Part shown: positions 1 through 7,262 of the stretch, piece after piece
Layout of the letters: the number at the start of each line of letters is the position of its first letter
Position numbering within the stretch: position 1 is the first letter of the stretch
Source: Tabrizicola fusiformis
GTDB taxonomy: Bacteria > Pseudomonadota > Alphaproteobacteria > Rhodobacterales > Rhodobacteraceae
Direction of reading: 5' to 3'
Length of the DNA stretch: 64,000 nt
Assembly: GCF_013328815.1 (NCBI RefSeq)
Contig: NZ_JABUHN010000002.1
Span: 124,001 to 188,000, forward strand
Translations under genes and position numbers: made by a program
Notes under the pieces: model-generated
The model's input: the letters and a program-made list of their open reading frames with translations, nothing else
Database searches by the model: none
What the model was told of the DNA's origin: nothing

Positions 1-1
1 G

Positions 2-526
2 GTGATCGCCACCTCGACCGGCGGCACGCTGGCGGCCATGGCGGCGCGGGACGGGCGCCTGAACGGCGGGCTGGCGGGGGTGGTTCTGATCTCGCCCAAT
101 TTCGGGCTGCGGCCTTGGGCGGGCAAGATTCTGGACCTGCCTTGGGTCGAGGTCTGGGGGCCGGTCGTCGCCGGGGCCGAGCGCAGCTTTGCGCCGCAGA
201 ATGCCGCTCATGCGGCGCATTGGACCACGACCTATCCGACCGCCGCCCTGTTCCCGATGGCGGCGCTGGTGCGTCATGCGCGTGCGCAGGATTACAGCAC
301 GGCCGAGGCGCCGCTGCTTTTGATCCAGAGCCCGGATGATCAGGTGGTCAGCCCTGCCGCGGCGCAGGATGTGCTGGCGGGCTGGGGCGGGCCGGTCCGG
401 CGGGAGGCGCGGCAGATGGGGCCGGGGGATGACCGCTATTCCCATGTGATCGCGGGCGACACGCTGTCGCCCGGGCAGACGGCCGGCACGGTAACGCTGA
501 TCCTCGATTGGGCGGCGGGATTGTGA
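2..526 (+). CDS. alpha/beta hydrolase, 5' end outside window
   Basis: The gene is open from the first bases and ends at TGA 524-526, so its N-terminus lies to the left of the window. The visible 174 residues look like the C-terminal two thirds of a monoacylglycerol-lipase-like alpha/beta hydrolase: a nucleophile elbow of the type ATSTGG at the very start, an aspartate in a strand reading LLLIQSPDDQVV (about residue 110 of the visible part) and a late histidine (YSHVIAGD). These would form a Ser-Asp-His triad. Its stop overlaps the start of the next hydrolase by one base (TGATG), so the two are probably co-translated. Substrate is unknown. Confidence 0.8.
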   Translation: MIATSTGGTLAAMAARDGRLNGGLAGVVLISPNFGLRPWAGKILDLPWVEVWGPVVAGAERSFAPQNAAHAAHWTTTYPTAALFPMAALVRHARAQDYSTAEAPLLLIQSPDDQVVSPAAAQDVLAGWGGPVRREARQMGPGDDRYSHVIAGDTLSPGQTAGTVTLILDWAAGL

Positions 527-1236
527 TGGCCGAACCGCTGGTGCTGATTCCGGGGCTGATGGCCGATGCGCGGCTGTTCCTGCCGCAGATGGTCCAACTG
601 GGGGGCAGCCGGGCCATGTTGGTCAGCCTGCCGACGCGGGGCGACACGGTGGAGCAGATGTCAGAGGCGATGCTGCCCGATCTGCCGGCGAAATTCGCGC
701 TGCTGGGCCATGGTCTTGGCGGTGATGTCGCGCTGGACCTGATCCGCCGGGTGCCCGAGCGGGTGACGCGGGTCGTCCTGATGGCGACCGATCCGCTGGC
801 CGAGGCGCCGCAGGCGGCGGTGGCGCGCGAAACGCGGATGGTGGCCGCCCGCGCGGGCCGTCTGGTTGAGGCCATGCGCGAGGAAATCCCGGCGGCTGCG
901 ATTGCCGACAGCCCGTGGCGCGATGAGGTCATGGCGCTGGTCAAGGATATGGCGCTGGGTCTGGGCGAGGGGGTTTTTCTGCGCCAGAGCCGCGCCCTGC
1001 AGCGCCGCCCGGATCAGCAGAAGACCATGCGCAAGGTCAAGCTGCCCGCGCTGGTGATCGCCGGGGCTGTCGATACGCTGGTGCCGATGCGGCGGCAGGA
1101 GTTCACGGCCAACCTGATGCCCTTCGGCAAGTTGCAGGTGATCCCCGACGCTGGCCACCTCGCCCCGCTGGAGCAACCCGAAGCGGTGAGCGAGGCGCTG
1201 GCGGCCTTTCTGGCTGGGCCGGTCCTGTTGCGGTGA
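526..1236 (+). CDS. alpha/beta hydrolase
   Basis: A 236-residue alpha/beta hydrolase. It opens with an oxyanion-hole strand (PLVLIPGLMAD), has the nucleophile elbow LGHGLGG (here the nucleophile position is Gly where Ser is usual), the acid strand LVIAGAVDTLVP and a terminal histidine in PDAGHLAPLEQP. ATG 526 is chosen because it overlaps the TGA of the upstream hydrolase, giving translational coupling; an upstream in-frame TTG at 508 is less likely. The missing catalytic serine suggests either a non-hydrolytic role or a shifted nucleophile. It lies tail to tail with phaZ, 10 bp apart. Confidence 0.8.
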   Translation: MAEPLVLIPGLMADARLFLPQMVQLGGSRAMLVSLPTRGDTVEQMSEAMLPDLPAKFALLGHGLGGDVALDLIRRVPERVTRVVLMATDPLAEAPQAAVARETRMVAARAGRLVEAMREEIPAAAIADSPWRDEVMALVKDMALGLGEGVFLRQSRALQRRPDQQKTMRKVKLPALVIAGAVDTLVPMRRQEFTANLMPFGKLQVIPDAGHLAPLEQPEAVSEALAAFLAGPVLLR

Positions 1237-1246
1237 CCCCGCCTGC

Positions 1247-2521
1247 TCAGACCGCCTGAAGCTTGGGTTTGGCGGGGGCGGGCACCGGGGCGGCCGAATT
1301 GGCGTCGATGAAGTTCAGGACCAGCGGGCGGATGTTCAGGCGCCAGCTCTTGCCGGCGAAGATGCCGTAATGGCCGGCGTCGGGTTCCAGGTGGCTGGCT
1401 TTCTTCGATTCCGGCAGCCCGGTGCAAAGCTTCAGCGCCGCCACGCATTGGCCGGGTGCGGAAATGTCGTCCTTCTCGCCTTCAACCGTCTTCACCGCGA
1501 CCTGGGTGATGGCGCCGATATCCACCTTCTTGCCTGCCACCACGAATTCATTCCGGGCGATTTCGCGGTTCTTGAAGATGCGCTCAACGGTGGAGAGATA
1601 GAATTCTGCCGTCATGTCCATCACGGCAAGATATTCGTCGTAGAAGCGGTTGTGGGCATCATGATCAGACGCTTCGCCGCGGGCGACGCGCATGATCTGC
1701 TCGGCGAAAGCTTTGGAGTGACGCTCGGCATTCATCGACATGAAGCTTTGCAGTTGCAGCAATCCCGGATAGACCAGACGGCCCACGCCCTTGTATTTGA
1801 AGCCCACCCGCTGGATGGCGATCTGCTCCAATTGCCCCATGGTGATTCGGCGTCCGAAGTCGGTCACCTCGGTCGCGGCGGCGTCCGGGTCGATCGGGCC
1901 GCCGATCAGCGTCAGGCTGCGCGGCTGGGCGGCGGGGTCTTCCCCGGCCAGATAGGCGGTGGCGGCAAGGGTCAGCGGCGCGGGCTGACAGATGGCGATG
2001 ACATGGGTATCGGGGCCGAGGTGCCGCATGAACTCGACCAGATAGAGCGTGTAATCTTCGACATCGAACTTGCCCGCCGACACCGGAATGTCGCGGGCAT
2101 TGTGCCAGTCGGTCACATAGATATCGGCATCGGGCAGCAAGCTTGAGACGGTCGAACGCAGAAGCGTGGCGTAATGGCCCGACATCGGCGCCACCAGCAG
2201 GATCTTGCGAGCCATGGGCGCACGGCGGCGCACGAAAAACTGCACCAGATTGCCAAAGGGCTTTTCGACCACCGATTTCACATCGACGAGGTGATCCTGC
2301 CCGTCGGGCCCGGGGATCGAACGGATGCCCCAGTCGGGCTTGGCGACCATGCGGGAAAAGCTGCGTTCGGTCACTTCGCCCCATGCGGCGGCGAGTTGCA
2401 GCATCGGACTCATGGTCAGGGCGAAGGCCGGGTAAGAGGCCATGGCGCGTGCTGTTGCACCCAGCCACTCATTGGTATTACGGGCGCTTTCCATCAGGTC
2501 GTAGGTGGCCATATACTTCAC
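1247..2521 (-). CDS. phaZ: intracellular polyhydroxyalkanoate depolymerase
   Basis: A 424-residue intracellular PHA/PHB depolymerase that hydrolyses the polymer in storage granules back to hydroxyacids. The fold is alpha/beta hydrolase with the nucleophile in the motif VIAICQPA (cysteine instead of serine, as usual for this intracellular family) and a C-terminal histidine in EPDAGHYGIF. The GTG at 2521 is taken as start because AAGGAGA stands five bases before it; the frame stays open further upstream but into the phaC promoter. It diverges from phaC with an 89 bp gap containing a PhaR-type box, so degradation and synthesis genes may share control. Confidence 0.93.
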   Translation of the reverse strand: MKYMATYDLMESARNTNEWLGATARAMASYPAFALTMSPMLQLAAAWGEVTERSFSRMVAKPDWGIRSIPGPDGQDHLVDVKSVVEKPFGNLVQFFVRRRAPMARKILLVAPMSGHYATLLRSTVSSLLPDADIYVTDWHNARDIPVSAGKFDVEDYTLYLVEFMRHLGPDTHVIAICQPAPLTLAATAYLAGEDPAAQPRSLTLIGGPIDPDAAATEVTDFGRRITMGQLEQIAIQRVGFKYKGVGRLVYPGLLQLQSFMSMNAERHSKAFAEQIMRVARGEASDHDAHNRFYDEYLAVMDMTAEFYLSTVERIFKNREIARNEFVVAGKKVDIGAITQVAVKTVEGEKDDISAPGQCVAALKLCTGLPESKKASHLEPDAGHYGIFAGKSWRLNIRPLVLNFIDANSAAPVPAPAKPKLQAV

Positions 2522-2575
2522 GGGCGTCTCCTTGGCCGATGCGTCGCATCGCCTGTTGGGCAAAGCGTTGCTATG

Positions 2576-2586
2576 CTGCGTAGCAG
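2576..2586. promoter_or_regulatory. PhaR-type box between phaZ and phaC
   Basis: The sequence CTGCGTAGCAG fits CTGC-N3-GCAG, the palindrome described for PhaR binding in Rhodobacter and Paracoccus. It sits 24 bp before the phaC start codon. Two further matches precede phaP in this window and the putative regulator phaR is 2.5 kb away. Binding itself is inferred. Confidence 0.6.
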
Positions 2587-2610
2587 CGAGAATAGGGTCG
2601 AAAAGATATC

Positions 2611-4404
2611 ATGACAACTGATGAATATGACGCAGGACCAAAGTTGGAGAAACTGACCGAGAACCTTGCCAAGGTCGAGGCCCTGTCCGAGCGGCTGATG
2701 GGCGCTTTGGCCCGCTACAAGCCGCATGACCCTTCGCTGAACGGCCCTTCGCAAGAGGTGTTCATGAAGGCGGCCCAAGCCTATCTGGCGGCGATGATGC
2801 AGAACCCGGCCAAGGTGCTGGAGCATCAGGTCGGCTATTGGACCAAAAGCCTGAAGCATTACATCGAGGCGCAGCAGGCCCTTGCCACGGGCGAGTTCAA
2901 GGCCCCCGCCGACCCGGGGCCCAAGGACCGCCGCTTTGCCAATCCGCTGTGGGAGACCCACCCGGCGTTCAACTATCTCAAGCAGCAATATCTGATCAAC
3001 TCGGATGCCGTCAGCACCGCCATCGCCGATATGGAAGGCATCGAGCCGGGCGAGCGGCAGCGGGTGGAATATTTCACCAAGCAGATCGTCGATATGCTGT
3101 CGCCGACCAATTTTCTGGGCACCAACCCCGATGCGCTGGAAAAGGCCATCGCCACCGATGGCGAAAGTCTGGTGAAGGGGCTGGAAAACCTGATCTCCGA
3201 TATCGAGGCCAACAACGGCGAGCTTCTGGTGACGCTTGCCGACCGCGAGGCATTCGAGATCGGGCGCAACATTGCGACCACCCCCGGCTCTGTCGTGTTT
3301 CGCAACCGGATGCTGGAGCTGATCCAGTATGCGCCCACGACCGAGACGGTCCATGCCACGCCACTGCTGATCTTTCCGCCCTGGATCAACAAATTCTATG
3401 TGATGGACCTCAAGCCGCAAAACAGCTTGATCAAATGGATCGTCGATCAGGGCTTTACCTTGTTCGTGGTCAGTTGGGTGAACCCGGATGCCGGCTATGC
3501 CGATGTGGGCATGGATGATTACATCCGCGAGGGCTATCTGACCGCCATGGCCGAGGTGCGCCGCATCACCGGCGAGAAACAGATCAACTGCGTCGGCTAT
3601 TGCATTGCGGGCACCACTCTGGGCCTGACGCTGGCGCATCTGGAGCGGGCAGGCGACCCTTCGGTCAAATCGGCGACCTTCTTTACCACGCTGGCCGATT
3701 TCTCGGACCCGGGTGAGGTGGGGGTGTTCCTCAACGACGATTTCGTCGATGGGATTCAGCGGCAAAGCGAATCCGACGGCATCCTGTCGCGGTTCTTCAT
3801 GAGCCGCACCTTCTCGTTCCTGCGCTCGAACGACCTGATCTATACCCCCGCCATCAAAAGCTACATGCTGGGCGAGACGCCGCCCGCCTTTGACCTGCTT
3901 TACTGGAACGGCGACGGCACCAACCTGCCCGCCAAGATGGCCATCGAATATCTGCGCGGCCTCTGCCAGCAGGACGGCTTTGCCAAGGGCGAATTCCCGG
4001 TCTTCGGCAAGCCGGTCAGCCTTGAGGGCGTGAAGGTGCCGCTTTGCGCCATCGCCTGCGAGACCGATCACATCGCGCATTGGAAGGGCAGCTTCAACAG
4101 CGTGCGGCAGATGGGATCTGACGACAAGACCTTCATCCTTTCGCAGTCGGGCCATATCGCAGGCATCATCAACCCGCCATCCAAGGGCAAGTATGGCCAT
4201 TACACCAACGATGGTCCGATGGCTGCGCCCGAGGACTGGCTGGCAGGCGCCACCTTCCATCAAGGGAGCTGGTGGCCACGCTGGGGCGCCTGGCTGGCCG
4301 GCCGGTCGGGCGGGCAGGTGAAGGCCAGAATTCCGGGCGATTCGGGGGTGCCGGTGCTGTGCCCGGCCCCGGGAACCTATGTGTTGCCCAAGCCAAGCCA
4401 TTGA
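2611..4404 (+). CDS. phaC: class I poly(3-hydroxyalkanoate) polymerase
   Basis: A 597-residue class I PHA synthase, which polymerises (R)-3-hydroxyacyl-CoA on the granule surface and releases CoA. The N-terminal 200 residues are the poorly conserved helical part of the family; the catalytic alpha/beta domain follows. The lipase-like box is CVGYCIAGTTLG with the catalytic cysteine at residue 331, the acid is in CAIACETDHIAHW and the histidine in LSQSGHIAGIINPP. Length is normal for class I. No strong ribosome binding site is visible before ATG 2611. phaP and phaR follow in the same direction. Confidence 0.96.
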   Translation: MTTDEYDAGPKLEKLTENLAKVEALSERLMGALARYKPHDPSLNGPSQEVFMKAAQAYLAAMMQNPAKVLEHQVGYWTKSLKHYIEAQQALATGEFKAPADPGPKDRRFANPLWETHPAFNYLKQQYLINSDAVSTAIADMEGIEPGERQRVEYFTKQIVDMLSPTNFLGTNPDALEKAIATDGESLVKGLENLISDIEANNGELLVTLADREAFEIGRNIATTPGSVVFRNRMLELIQYAPTTETVHATPLLIFPPWINKFYVMDLKPQNSLIKWIVDQGFTLFVVSWVNPDAGYADVGMDDYIREGYLTAMAEVRRITGEKQINCVGYCIAGTTLGLTLAHLERAGDPSVKSATFFTTLADFSDPGEVGVFLNDDFVDGIQRQSESDGILSRFFMSRTFSFLRSNDLIYTPAIKSYMLGETPPAFDLLYWNGDGTNLPAKMAIEYLRGLCQQDGFAKGEFPVFGKPVSLEGVKVPLCAIACETDHIAHWKGSFNSVRQMGSDDKTFILSQSGHIAGIINPPSKGKYGHYTNDGPMAAPEDWLAGATFHQGSWWPRWGAWLAGRSGGQVKARIPGDSGVPVLCPAPGTYVLPKPSH

Positions 4405-4451
4405 TCCTTGGAAGATTTCCCCTGCGTCAACCGGGCGCGGGGGAAGAAATG

Positions 4452-4489
4452 CTGCATTGCAGAAATTTACTTGAAATGCTGCGATGCAG
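4452..4489. promoter_or_regulatory. two PhaR-type boxes upstream of phaP
   Basis: Two palindromes, CTGCATTGCAG (4452-4462) and CTGCGATGCAG (4479-4489), match CTGC-N3-GCAG and lie 27 bp apart start to start. They are followed by an AT-rich TGTATATATGG stretch that could hold the phaP -10 region. Phasin promoters are the classical targets of the autoregulated repressor PhaR, released when it binds nascent PHB; this is family knowledge, not shown here. Confidence 0.7.
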
Positions 4490-4546
4490 CATGTATATAT
4501 GGCTCATCAGAAAACGGGATGACCCGGATTTTCAGGAGCAAATGAA

Positions 4547-5005
4547 ATGACCAAGACCCCCGACTTCACCAAAGCCTTCCAAGACATCTTCGCTTCGCTT
4601 CCGGTTGACGCCACCGCGTTCCAGAACGCCTTCAAGACCCAAGCCGCTTTCGGCGAAAAGCTGTCGGCCGTTGCACTGGCCGCCGCTGAAAAATCGACCG
4701 AAATCTCGTCCAAATGGGCCAAGGACTCGATCGCCAAGCTGGCGACCGCTGCCAAGGCCAAGGCCGAGCCGGTTGAATACGGCAAAGCCGTGAGCGACCT
4801 CGCCACCGCCACCGCCGAACTGGCTGCCGAGAACCTGGCCGCCTTCGCTGAAGTTGCCAAGAAGGTGCAGATCGAAACCGTCGAACTGATCCTGGCTGCC
4901 GGCAAGGACGTTTCGGAAGAAGCCACCTCGGCCGTGAAGAAAGCCACCGCCGACGTGACCGCCGCTGCCAAAAAGGCCGCGACCGCCGCGACCGCTGCCA
5001 AGTGA
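4547..5005 (+). CDS. phaP: phasin
   Basis: A 152-residue granule-associated phasin that coats PHA granules and limits their coalescence. It begins with an aromatic amphipathic segment (FTKAFQDIFASLP) and continues as alanine- and lysine-rich helix with no membrane segment or catalytic motif; the C-terminal 30 residues are almost only A, K, T and V. An AGGAG sequence stands before ATG 4547. Codon use is strongly biased to preferred codons, as expected for an abundant protein. It is preceded by two PhaR boxes and followed by a strong terminator, so it is probably a single-gene unit. Confidence 0.92.
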   Translation: MTKTPDFTKAFQDIFASLPVDATAFQNAFKTQAAFGEKLSAVALAAAEKSTEISSKWAKDSIAKLATAAKAKAEPVEYGKAVSDLATATAELAAENLAAFAEVAKKVQIETVELILAAGKDVSEEATSAVKKATADVTAAAKKAATAATAAK

Positions 5006-5020
5006 TCTGACGATCCAGAG

Positions 5021-5081
5021 CTTCCCTTTCCTCCCTGAGGGAAGCCGGAGGGCGGGCCATGAGCCCGCCCTTTCTTTTTTT
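5021..5081 (+). terminator. tandem hairpins and T-run after phaP
   Basis: First a hairpin CTTCCCT/AGGGAAG (5021-5027 and 5038-5044), then GGGCGGGC/GCCCGCCC (5050-5057 and 5063-5070, loop of five) followed by TTTCTTTTTTT. The second is a textbook intrinsic terminator and separates phaP from phaR. Confidence 0.85.
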
Positions 5082-5135
5082 CTGCGCCTCGCCTAAGCTT
5101 CTCTGCAAACGCATAAAGCACAGGGAGACAAGACC

Positions 5136-5696
5136 ATGGCCGAGACCGCAAAGCCCCTGCTGATCAAGCGATACGCCAGCCGCCGCCTCTACAATACCGA
5201 GACGTCGGATTATGTGACGCTTGAGGATATTGCGAGCTTTATCCGCGCCGGCCGCGAGGTGCAGATCGTCGATCTGAAATCGGGCGATGACCTGACCCGG
5301 CAGTATCTGTTGCAGATCGTGGCCGAGCATGAATCCAAGGGCGACACCGTGCTGCCGACCAATGTGCTGACCGATCTGGTGCGCAGCTATACCACCAATG
5401 TGCAGTCGGTGGTGCCGCAATTCCTTGCCGCCAGCTTCGAGATGCTGCGCGAGGGGCAGTCGAAGGTGATGGAAAACCTTTCCGCCCTGCCCAACCCGAT
5501 GGCCGCCATGCCCGGGTTCGAGGCGATGCGCAAAAGTCAGGAAGCCTTCATGAAAACCATGATGGGCGGCATTCCCGGCTGGAACGCCGGCAGCACCGGA
5601 CCCGGCGAAGAGGCGCCGGCCCCCGGTTCGGCCGAAGAACTGGCGGAGATCAAGAAGCAGTTTGCCGAGCTTCAGAAGAAGCTCTCAAAGCTCTGA
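5136..5696 (+). CDS. phaR: polyhydroxyalkanoate synthesis repressor PhaR
   Basis: A 186-residue regulator. The N-terminal 65 residues are the PHB/PHA accumulation regulator DNA-binding domain (IKRYASRRLYNTETSDYVTL), followed by the PHB-binding region and a C-terminal coiled coil (AEELAEIKKQFAELQKKLSKL, about 165-186). In relatives PhaR represses phaP and its own gene and leaves DNA on binding short PHB chains. The 55 bp upstream hold an imperfect CTGC-N4-GCA site at 5103-5113, consistent with autoregulation. A LysR gene follows after 3 bp. Confidence 0.94.
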   Translation: MAETAKPLLIKRYASRRLYNTETSDYVTLEDIASFIRAGREVQIVDLKSGDDLTRQYLLQIVAEHESKGDTVLPTNVLTDLVRSYTTNVQSVVPQFLAASFEMLREGQSKVMENLSALPNPMAAMPGFEAMRKSQEAFMKTMMGGIPGWNAGSTGPGEEAPAPGSAEELAEIKKQFAELQKKLSKL

Positions 5697-5699
5697 GCC

Positions 5700-6647
5700 A
5701 TGCCCGAGACCTCGGGCCGCGTCACGCTCTGGGCCATCGAGGTCTTTCTGGCGGTGGCCGAAGAGCGGGCCATTTCGGCGGCGGCGCGGCGGCTGGGCGT
5801 ATCGCCTTCGGCCATTTCACAGCAGTTGACCGGGCTTGAGGCGGCGCTGGGGGCGGCGCTTCTGGACCGCACCGCACGGCCGATGGCGCTGACCCCCGCC
5901 GGGGCGATGTTCCGCCGCCATGCCCAGACCATCCTGAATGCCGAAGCCGAGGCGCGGGCCGAACTGGCGATGGCCGACCTGTCGGGTCTGACCACGCTGC
6001 GCCTTGGCATGATCGAGGATTTCGACGCCGAGGTGACGCCGCGCCTTCTGTCCGCGCTGGCGGCGGAATTGCGCGGTTGCCGCTTTCTGCTGGAGACCGG
6101 CGCCAGCCACCGCCTGCTGGACCAGCTTGACGCGCGGGCGCTGGATATCGCCGTGACGGCCGATCTGGGGCAGGCGGGCAGCGATGAGGGTTGGCGCGAG
6201 GTGCATCCGCTGCTGGCCGAGCCTTTCGTTGCCGTGACACCCAAGGGGCGGGCGTGGGACAGCCTGCCGCTGATCCAATATACCGCGCGGCATCTGATGG
6301 GGCGGCAGATTGCAGCACATCTGGCGCGGCAGAACTTGCGGCTGGCGCATCGGCTGGAACTTGACAGCTATCACGCCATTCTGGCCATGGTCGCGGGCGG
6401 CGAGGGATGGACCATCCTGACGCCGCTTGCCCTGCACCATGCCGCCCGGTTCCGCGCGGCGGTCGAGGTGGCGCCCTTGCCCTTCGCCGCGCTGGAACGC
6501 ACGCTGTCGCTTTCGGCGCGGTCGGGGGTGTTGCAGGACATGCCGGGGCAGATTGCCGGGCGGCTGCGTGGGCTGATCGGCGATCTGGTGGTGGCACCCG
6601 CACTGGCCGAATGGCCGTGGATGGCGGGGGATTTGCGGGTTCTCTGA
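5700..6647 (+). CDS. LysR-family transcriptional regulator
   Basis: A 315-residue LysR-type regulator. The winged helix-turn-helix is at about residues 10-68 (AISAAARRLGVSPSAISQQL), followed by a linker helix and a periplasmic-binding-like effector domain. Its start is three bases after the phaR stop, so it is likely co-transcribed with phaR, although no target or effector can be named. Possible roles in carbon storage are suggested only by position. Confidence 0.88.
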   Translation: MPETSGRVTLWAIEVFLAVAEERAISAAARRLGVSPSAISQQLTGLEAALGAALLDRTARPMALTPAGAMFRRHAQTILNAEAEARAELAMADLSGLTTLRLGMIEDFDAEVTPRLLSALAAELRGCRFLLETGASHRLLDQLDARALDIAVTADLGQAGSDEGWREVHPLLAEPFVAVTPKGRAWDSLPLIQYTARHLMGRQIAAHLARQNLRLAHRLELDSYHAILAMVAGGEGWTILTPLALHHAARFRAAVEVAPLPFAALERTLSLSARSGVLQDMPGQIAGRLRGLIGDLVVAPALAEWPWMAGDLRVL

Positions 6648-6701
6648 CCCTTTCTTTCCGGGCCCGCAGGGCGTAGGGGAGGGGCAACCAAGGAGCCCCC
6701 G

Positions 6702-7223
6702 ATGATCCCTTCCGCCCTTCTGACCCGCTCTGGCGGGGTTTGCGAATTTTGCGGCGCCGCCGAGGCGCTGAGTGCCGTGCCCGTGCCGCCGGGGGGCGAG
6801 ATCGTGCTGTGCGCGCTGTGCCGCGAGGAGGCGTCCGCCCCTGCCAGCCATTGGCGCGCGCTGGAAGGCGCTGCATGGTCCGAGGTGCCCGAGGTGCAGC
6901 TTGCCGTCTGGCGTAAGCTCGGCCAATTGGGCGAGGCATGGGCGACCGAGGTGCGCGACGGTATGGTGCTGGGCGATCAGGCGCAGAGCTGGGCCGACAT
7001 GCCCGCCGCGCTGGAACACCGCGACAGCAATGGCGTGCTGCTGGCGCGGGGCGACGATGTGGTGCTGATCAAGGATCTGCCGGTCAAGGGCGCCGGTTTT
7101 ACCGCCAAGCGCGGAACGGCGGTGCGCGGCATCTCGCTGGTGGCCGACAACGCGGCCCATATCGAGGGCCGCGTCGAAGGCCAGCGCATCGTGATCCTGA
7201 CCGAGTTCGTCAAGAAGAAGTGA
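6702..7223 (+). CDS. PhnA/YjdM-family zinc-ribbon protein
   Basis: A 173-residue protein of the PhnA (YjdM) family. The N-terminal half has a zinc-ribbon pair CEFC and CALC, and the C-terminal 65 residues are the PhnA domain (DSNGVLLARGDDVVLIKDLP). Despite the name, the family has no proven role in alkylphosphonate breakdown and its function is unclear. A GGAG sequence precedes ATG 6702. A REP-like hairpin lies just after the stop. Confidence 0.85.
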   Translation: MIPSALLTRSGGVCEFCGAAEALSAVPVPPGGEIVLCALCREEASAPASHWRALEGAAWSEVPEVQLAVWRKLGQLGEAWATEVRDGMVLGDQAQSWADMPAALEHRDSNGVLLARGDDVVLIKDLPVKGAGFTAKRGTAVRGISLVADNAAHIEGRVEGQRIVILTEFVKKK

Positions 7224-7230
7224 GTTTGGG

Positions 7231-7251
7231 GGATGGGCAATCTGCCCATCC
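7231..7251. repeat. REP-like hairpin, family 1
   Basis: GGATGGGCA-N3-TGCCCATCC, 9 bp arms, between the convergent PhnA-like and pyc genes. The same hairpin recurs at 34101, 46029 and 46061. No T-run follows on either strand, so it is more a dispersed repeat than a simple terminator. Confidence 0.75.
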
Positions 7252-7262
7252 TTGCCAAAGAC

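Noticed and set aside
526-1236. Calling the second hydrolase a pseudogene because the usual Ser is Gly
   Set aside because: Frame, length and remaining motifs are intact and coupling to the upstream gene argues for a translated protein.
2518-4401. Open frame opposite phaC
   Set aside because: Antisense of the PHA synthase; no ribosome binding site or family motif.
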